Source of the DNA: Terriglobia bacterium
Lineage (GTDB): Bacteria > Acidobacteriota > Terriglobia > Terriglobales > Acidobacteriaceae
Assembly (NCBI GenBank): GCA_020073385.1
Contig: JAIQFH010000066.1
Span: 1-34,010, forward strand
DNA: 34,010 nt
Direction: 5' to 3'
Positions within the stretch are counted from its first letter, which is position 1; every line of letters starts with the position of its first letter. The notes below the pieces were generated by a model. It was given only the letters and a program-made list of their open reading frames with translations. It searched no databases and was not told where the DNA came from. Shown here in pieces: positions 30,716 through 34,010 of this stretch. The translations under genes were made by a program, and so were the position numbers.

Positions 30716-33103
30716 TCATCTGGCGCTTCCTGACGCACACGAGAAATCGTCTTTATTCCATGCAAGGCGCTGGCCTTGCCGCACCACGCTGTAACCCAAC
30801 AGAAACGCAGGCCCGCCGCATCCACTTGCCAAACCAGAATCACTTTCAAGAGGAATGCTGCTGGTTGGCTGAGAGTAACGGAATTCTTCCTCAAGCCAAG
30901 CCTGAAATGCTGTCGTGTTCTGAGCGCGTCCGAGAAAATTCTTCACGAGGTCATTCGCGGACATAGTGCTTCCCGGTTCCAAAACGGCACGGCGATAGCG
31001 AGCAGGACCCTCCCCTGCGAAAGGGTTCTCTTTGGAGAACTGCGTAAAGAAGTCTTCGACGATGACCCGGCCCCAGTCGTAGAAATAGTAGCCCGACGAA
31101 TAAGTTTCCAAGATATCGAAAGAAGCGAAGGAGTGGGTTACGTCGAGCGAGGGTTTCACTGGATCGTAGTGCTCCCTCAGCTCGCTGTACAGAGCTTCCA
31201 AATTCAAAGTGGCAGGATCGCGGCGGTGGAGTTCGAGAGACAAGGAGACGTCCGAAAGATCTCGCGCGATGGAAAAGCCGCGACCAAAGCCGGAAGCCTT
31301 GTTCATACGGTTCATCAGTTCAACGGGAATGGATTGTCCTGTCTGGTAGTGATGAGCAAACGATGGCAGAACGGCGGGGAGAAGAGCGAACTTTTCAAAG
31401 AGCTGAGAGGGCACTTCGAGGAAATCATTCTCCAAATGGCGGAATAGGAGGCTGTCGCCGGCCCAATGCGCGCGTGAGCCCGACAACACAATGTGCATGG
31501 CATGACCAAATTCGTGAAACAACGTAGTGACTTGCCCGGGGTCCATCAAGCCCGGGTCGGATTTTCCCGCCGATACAAAGCCAGCAATCACTGCTGCTTC
31601 CGGCCATGCAGTTCCCAGCTTCGCGCGGACCACGGGAGGGGTTTCTGCATTTCCGGCACCTCCAAACTTACCCGGACGCGTATAGAGGTCGAGATAGACT
31701 CTGCCGATCATGGAGCCATTTTCCAGCACGTCCCAGACTTCCACGCCTGGATCCCAAACTGCCGCCCCCGGCTCGTTGCGGAAAGACACGCCAAAGAAAC
31801 GGGCCGCCGCGTCCATAAGCCCGCGCTTTACGGAAGAAATCGGGAGGTAGGGACGAATTTCGGCGGAGTCAAAGCCAAAGGTGCTTTTCGTCAAACGTTC
31901 TTCGAGAAAGTAGACGTCCTCCGCGGGGACCTCCGTGGCGCCCGGCTCTAACTTGCGTTTTTCCGCGAGCAAGAGGTCGAGGTGACGCTGGGCGAGGGGC
32001 CGAGCCGCTTGATCGACTGTGTCGATGAACCGCGAAACGGTTTCAACACTGGAGGCCATCTGCGAAGCTGCGTAGTACTCCGCCCACGAAGGGTAGCCGA
32101 GGAGACGTGCGATTTCACATCGAACCCGCAGCATGTGCAGGAGCACTTCCCGATTCTTCGGATATGCAATGTTGTCATAAGCGATGAATGCCCGGCGGCG
32201 AAGGGAGGCGCTCTTTGCAGACTTTATGATGGGCGAAAGAGCGGTGATATCGATGGCGACGTGAACCTTTCCGTCCGCGGCAGGCTTGTGGGTGTCCAGG
32301 TAGTCTTGAGGCACGCCATCAAGTTCCGCGGGATCAACCAGAATCACGCCCTGATCTTCGGCGAGGTTTCGGTAAAATTCGGTCCGGACGTTTGCGAACT
32401 CTTCCTGCAGCTTCTTCAGCCTTTCGCGGTCGGCTTCGCTGCGGTCTACTCCGGCGAGACGGAACAGGAGCAGGCGCCTGCGAACATAGTATTGAGTAGC
32501 AGAATCCGCGTTTGAAACGTCCAGGCCAGCGAGAGCTTTATACACGCCGCGATTCAGCGAAAGAGCAGTGAGGGCTGCGTCAAATTTGCCTAGAAACGCA
32601 CTACCCAAGTCCCGGAATTTCAGGTCGGGGTGGGCTTCCTGCACAAGGAAGGCCTTGGAACGCCCGTCCTCAAGTTGCAGAACCGCTGTATCAAATGGCT
32701 CGAGAGTGTTTTGGATGGTACGGGGACCCTTGACTCGCGCCAGCGATTCGATGGCCGCTTGTGCTTTTGCCAGTCTTGCCGCTTCGTGTTTGTCGAAAGC
32801 CGCAGGCGTCGAGATGGATTGCCAAAACGGTGGTTGCTGTCTTTGTTGTGGAAAGCCAGCCGCTTTCTCGTGGCCGCGACTGCCTGTATCCCGGCCCTCC
32901 AGCAGGCCATCGGAAATAAACCTCATGCGGGAGCGCACGGCGGGAACGGTAATTGTCTTTGTGGCGGCAAGAGCGGCAGCGCGGTCAGTGCGTGCGAGTT
33001 CTTGCGCGAAGCAACCGCCGACGGCTAAGACCATCAAGAACCAAGCCCTCGCAAAAGGCCGAAATCGAAAAGCCCATCTTTTCCATCGAGGTAGCGCTTT
33101 CAT
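30716..33103 (-). CDS. M3 family oligopeptidase with M28-like N-terminal segment (chimera)
   Basis: 795 residues from the ATG at 33103 with AGGAGG upstream. A signal peptide (about 1-33) is followed by RSRMRFISDGLLEGRDTGSRGHEKAAGF (57-84), which is the start of M28 aminopeptidases, not of M3 proteins. The M3 part starts near 91 (PPFWQSIS...) with helical domains and zinc site His530-Glu-Phe-Gly-His534 and Glu563 (FLEVPSQ). The block THSFASFDILETYSSGYYFYDWG is also typical of M3. It cuts short oligopeptides and here is exported. The last ~45 residues (after YSQPTSS) are low-complexity and may be a changed end. The M28 catalytic domain is absent, so only its leader was captured. Confidence 0.9.
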   Translation of the reverse strand: MKALPRWKRWAFRFRPFARAWFLMVLAVGGCFAQELARTDRAAALAATKTITVPAVRSRMRFISDGLLEGRDTGSRGHEKAAGFPQQRQQPPFWQSISTPAAFDKHEAARLAKAQAAIESLARVKGPRTIQNTLEPFDTAVLQLEDGRSKAFLVQEAHPDLKFRDLGSAFLGKFDAALTALSLNRGVYKALAGLDVSNADSATQYYVRRRLLLFRLAGVDRSEADRERLKKLQEEFANVRTEFYRNLAEDQGVILVDPAELDGVPQDYLDTHKPAADGKVHVAIDITALSPIIKSAKSASLRRRAFIAYDNIAYPKNREVLLHMLRVRCEIARLLGYPSWAEYYAASQMASSVETVSRFIDTVDQAARPLAQRHLDLLLAEKRKLEPGATEVPAEDVYFLEERLTKSTFGFDSAEIRPYLPISSVKRGLMDAAARFFGVSFRNEPGAAVWDPGVEVWDVLENGSMIGRVYLDLYTRPGKFGGAGNAETPPVVRAKLGTAWPEAAVIAGFVSAGKSDPGLMDPGQVTTLFHEFGHAMHIVLSGSRAHWAGDSLLFRHLENDFLEVPSQLFEKFALLPAVLPSFAHHYQTGQSIPVELMNRMNKASGFGRGFSIARDLSDVSLSLELHRRDPATLNLEALYSELREHYDPVKPSLDVTHSFASFDILETYSSGYYFYDWGRVIVEDFFTQFSKENPFAGEGPARYRRAVLEPGSTMSANDLVKNFLGRAQNTTAFQAWLEEEFRYSQPTSSIPLESDSGLASGCGGPAFLLGYSVVRQGQRLAWNKDDFSCASGSAR

Positions 33104-33148
33104 ACGTCCTCCTTACTTTTACTCCCGCGTAATGCTCGTCCGGTCGAC

Positions 33149-33568
33149 TCAATGCTGCGGCGGTATAAGCGCAGACCCACTGTAGTCCGCGGGCAGGATT
33201 TCTATATTCATGACTTTCAAAATCGTGCTTCCTCGGTTGTAAGCCCGATGGGTCACGTCGCCTGGCTCGAAGAACGCGTCCCCGGCTTTGTAGACGGTCG
33301 TCTTATCACCTTTCACATAGGTGAACTCGCCGGCCATGATGACCCGGACGCCAGGACCAGCATGATTGTGGTCGCCAACGTAGCCCCCCGGCTGGTACGT
33401 GACTTCGGAGACGCGAAATTTGTACTTGCCATTCAGATCTGTGATGTGACCCGAGATAACCTGCTCAAGACGTACTGCGGGCTGCACGTCGTTTGTCTCG
33501 ACACGTGCATTCTGCGCGAACGCAACTACCAGCAACAGAGGAATTGCCGAGATGCCTCCCCATTTCAT
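33149..33568 (-). CDS. Exported cupin-domain protein
   Basis: 139 residues from the ATG at 33568 with a near-perfect AAGGAGGT ribosome site. A signal peptide (about 1-19) is followed by a single cupin barrel: motif 1 is G(Y)VGDHNHAGPGVRVIMAGEFTY (two His, a likely metal site), motif 2 PGDVTHRAYNRGS. Small exported cupins bind metals or small acids, and some are dioxygenases or lyases; no function can be assigned. It is first in the nine-gene minus-strand series, 45 bases before the M3 gene. The 154 bases upstream contain an 8-bp inverted repeat but no convincing promoter. Confidence 0.85.
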   Translation of the reverse strand: MKWGGISAIPLLLVVAFAQNARVETNDVQPAVRLEQVISGHITDLNGKYKFRVSEVTYQPGGYVGDHNHAGPGVRVIMAGEFTYVKGDKTTVYKAGDAFFEPGDVTHRAYNRGSTILKVMNIEILPADYSGSALIPPQH

Positions 33569-33665
33569 AAAACCTCCTTCGATTGCGATAGCGGTGCTAA
33601 GGAACTCAACTTCAGATTACCGACAACCCAGAGCGGGAGCGCGCATAGCATTCGCAGGTCGCACT

Positions 33666-33697
33666 TGGGGCCCAGACTCTTTCCACACCGGGCCCCA
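33666..33697. repeat. 8-bp inverted repeat upstream of the cupin gene
   Basis: TGGGGCCC (33666-33673) and GGGCCCCA (33690-33697) with a 16-base loop. It lies between the end of the rightmost gene and the cupin gene. Without a T-tract it is a weak terminator; an operator for the operon is the alternative. Confidence 0.4.
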
Positions 33698-33722
33698 GCG
33701 ATAACGCGTGGCCGATGTTGTC

Positions 33723-34010
33723 CTAGCGAACGGGGGCGGCCCCAAAAACAGGGCCGGGATTGGGGAGGACATCAGCCACCCTCTTGGTTTTACCCGTTCT
33801 TAGATCCAGCGTTACGAGTTCAGCACGCGCGATGGGCACGTTGTAATTGAAATCGAACCCGTCGAACACGCCTTCGAAAGCATAAAACTTCCCGTCGACC
33901 CCTACGATGGTGCTCAATTGCCATTCGGTGTTGGCGATGAAGGTTGCGGCTCCGGTGCGAGGATCGATTTGCCATACGTACGGAGACATATATTCGTGAG
34001 CGCGTGTCGG
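33723..34010 (-). CDS. C-terminal part of a hypothetical protein, 5' end outside the window
   Basis: The frame is open to the window edge (7 further codons before the ATG at 33989), so the start lies beyond it. The visible 95 residues contain repeat-like strands: IDPRTGAATFIANTEWQLSTIVGVDGKFYAFE and VTLDLRTGKTKRVADV. Such 'x-D-x-x-TG-x-x' strands suggest a beta-propeller or similar secreted protein of unknown function. It is on the operon strand and 155 bases ahead of the cupin gene, so it might belong to the same transcript, but the spacing and inverted repeat suggest separate control. Confidence 0.5.
   Translation of the reverse strand, partial: PTRAHEYMSPYVWQIDPRTGAATFIANTEWQLSTIVGVDGKFYAFEGVFDGFDFNYNVPIARAELVTLDLRTGKTKRVADVLPNPGPVFGAAPVR

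Noticed and set aside
1..34010. CRISPR array or insertion sequence with a DDE transposase
   Set aside because: I found no series of evenly spaced repeats and no DDE transposase frame; the only repeats are short tandem or inverted ones.

Overview
The window looks like a chromosomal stretch with a mobile-element insertion zone from a moderately G+C-rich bacterium, most likely an Acidobacteriota (Terriglobia-like). The reasons are a TonB-dependent receptor with an N-terminal carboxypeptidase-regulatory-like repeat paired with a small DUF2946-like protein, ECF sigma factors, a PASTA-less kinase remnant of the 'KLGRxVAxKFLP' type, clusters of secreted amidohydrolases, peptidases and SnoaL/DUF4440-like proteins, and tyrosine recombinases with Cys-rich insertions. 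This assignment rests on recalled family resemblance, not on a search.

Region 1 (1-5.6 kb, all + strand) is ordinary housekeeping and membrane physiology: the end of an ECF sigma factor, a 30-codon ORF coupled to it, an LtrA-family membrane protein, a small membrane protein overlapping a CPA1 Na+/H+ antiporter, a small hydrophobic protein with a clear promoter, and a ClC chloride channel/antiporter with CBS domains.

Region 2 (5.7-16.9 kb) is an accessory island with tRNA fragments at both ends. It opens with the 3' half of an initiator tRNA (fMet) followed by tandem 11-bp repeats and a tyrosine recombinase (IntA), an HTH/GNAT-like gene pair, a second recombinase (IntB) and an excisionase-like HTH protein. 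Next come a SEC-C / PD-(D/E)xK nuclease-like gene, a sigma/anti-sigma pair, and a breakpoint near 14,441 where an HTH gene and a TonB-receptor gene are both cut off. The island closes with small ORFs and two broken tRNA-Asp pieces. A 15-bp sequence and a TACTGKCCA repeat motif occur both just upstream of IntB and beside the tRNA-Asp piece, so they may be the two ends of the IntB element.

Region 3 (17-19.8 kb) holds a serine hydrolase of actinobacterial appearance and visibly higher G+C, a short-chain dehydrogenase, and a frameshifted, truncated serine/threonine kinase remnant.

Region 4 (33.6 down to 19.9 kb, all - strand, gaps of 13-57 bp) is a nine-gene probable operon. Nearly every product carries a Sec or Tat signal: cupin, M3 oligopeptidase with an M28-like N-terminus, flavin amine oxidase, two amidohydrolases, M19 dipeptidase, TPR protein, DUF4440-like protein, and a serine beta-lactamase-fold hydrolase carrying three NTF2-like domains. 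Together they could cleave oligopeptides to dipeptides and amino acids or amines outside the cytoplasm. Two members are chimeric at the N-terminus, showing that the operon has been reshuffled. The C-terminal end of one more gene lies at the right edge.
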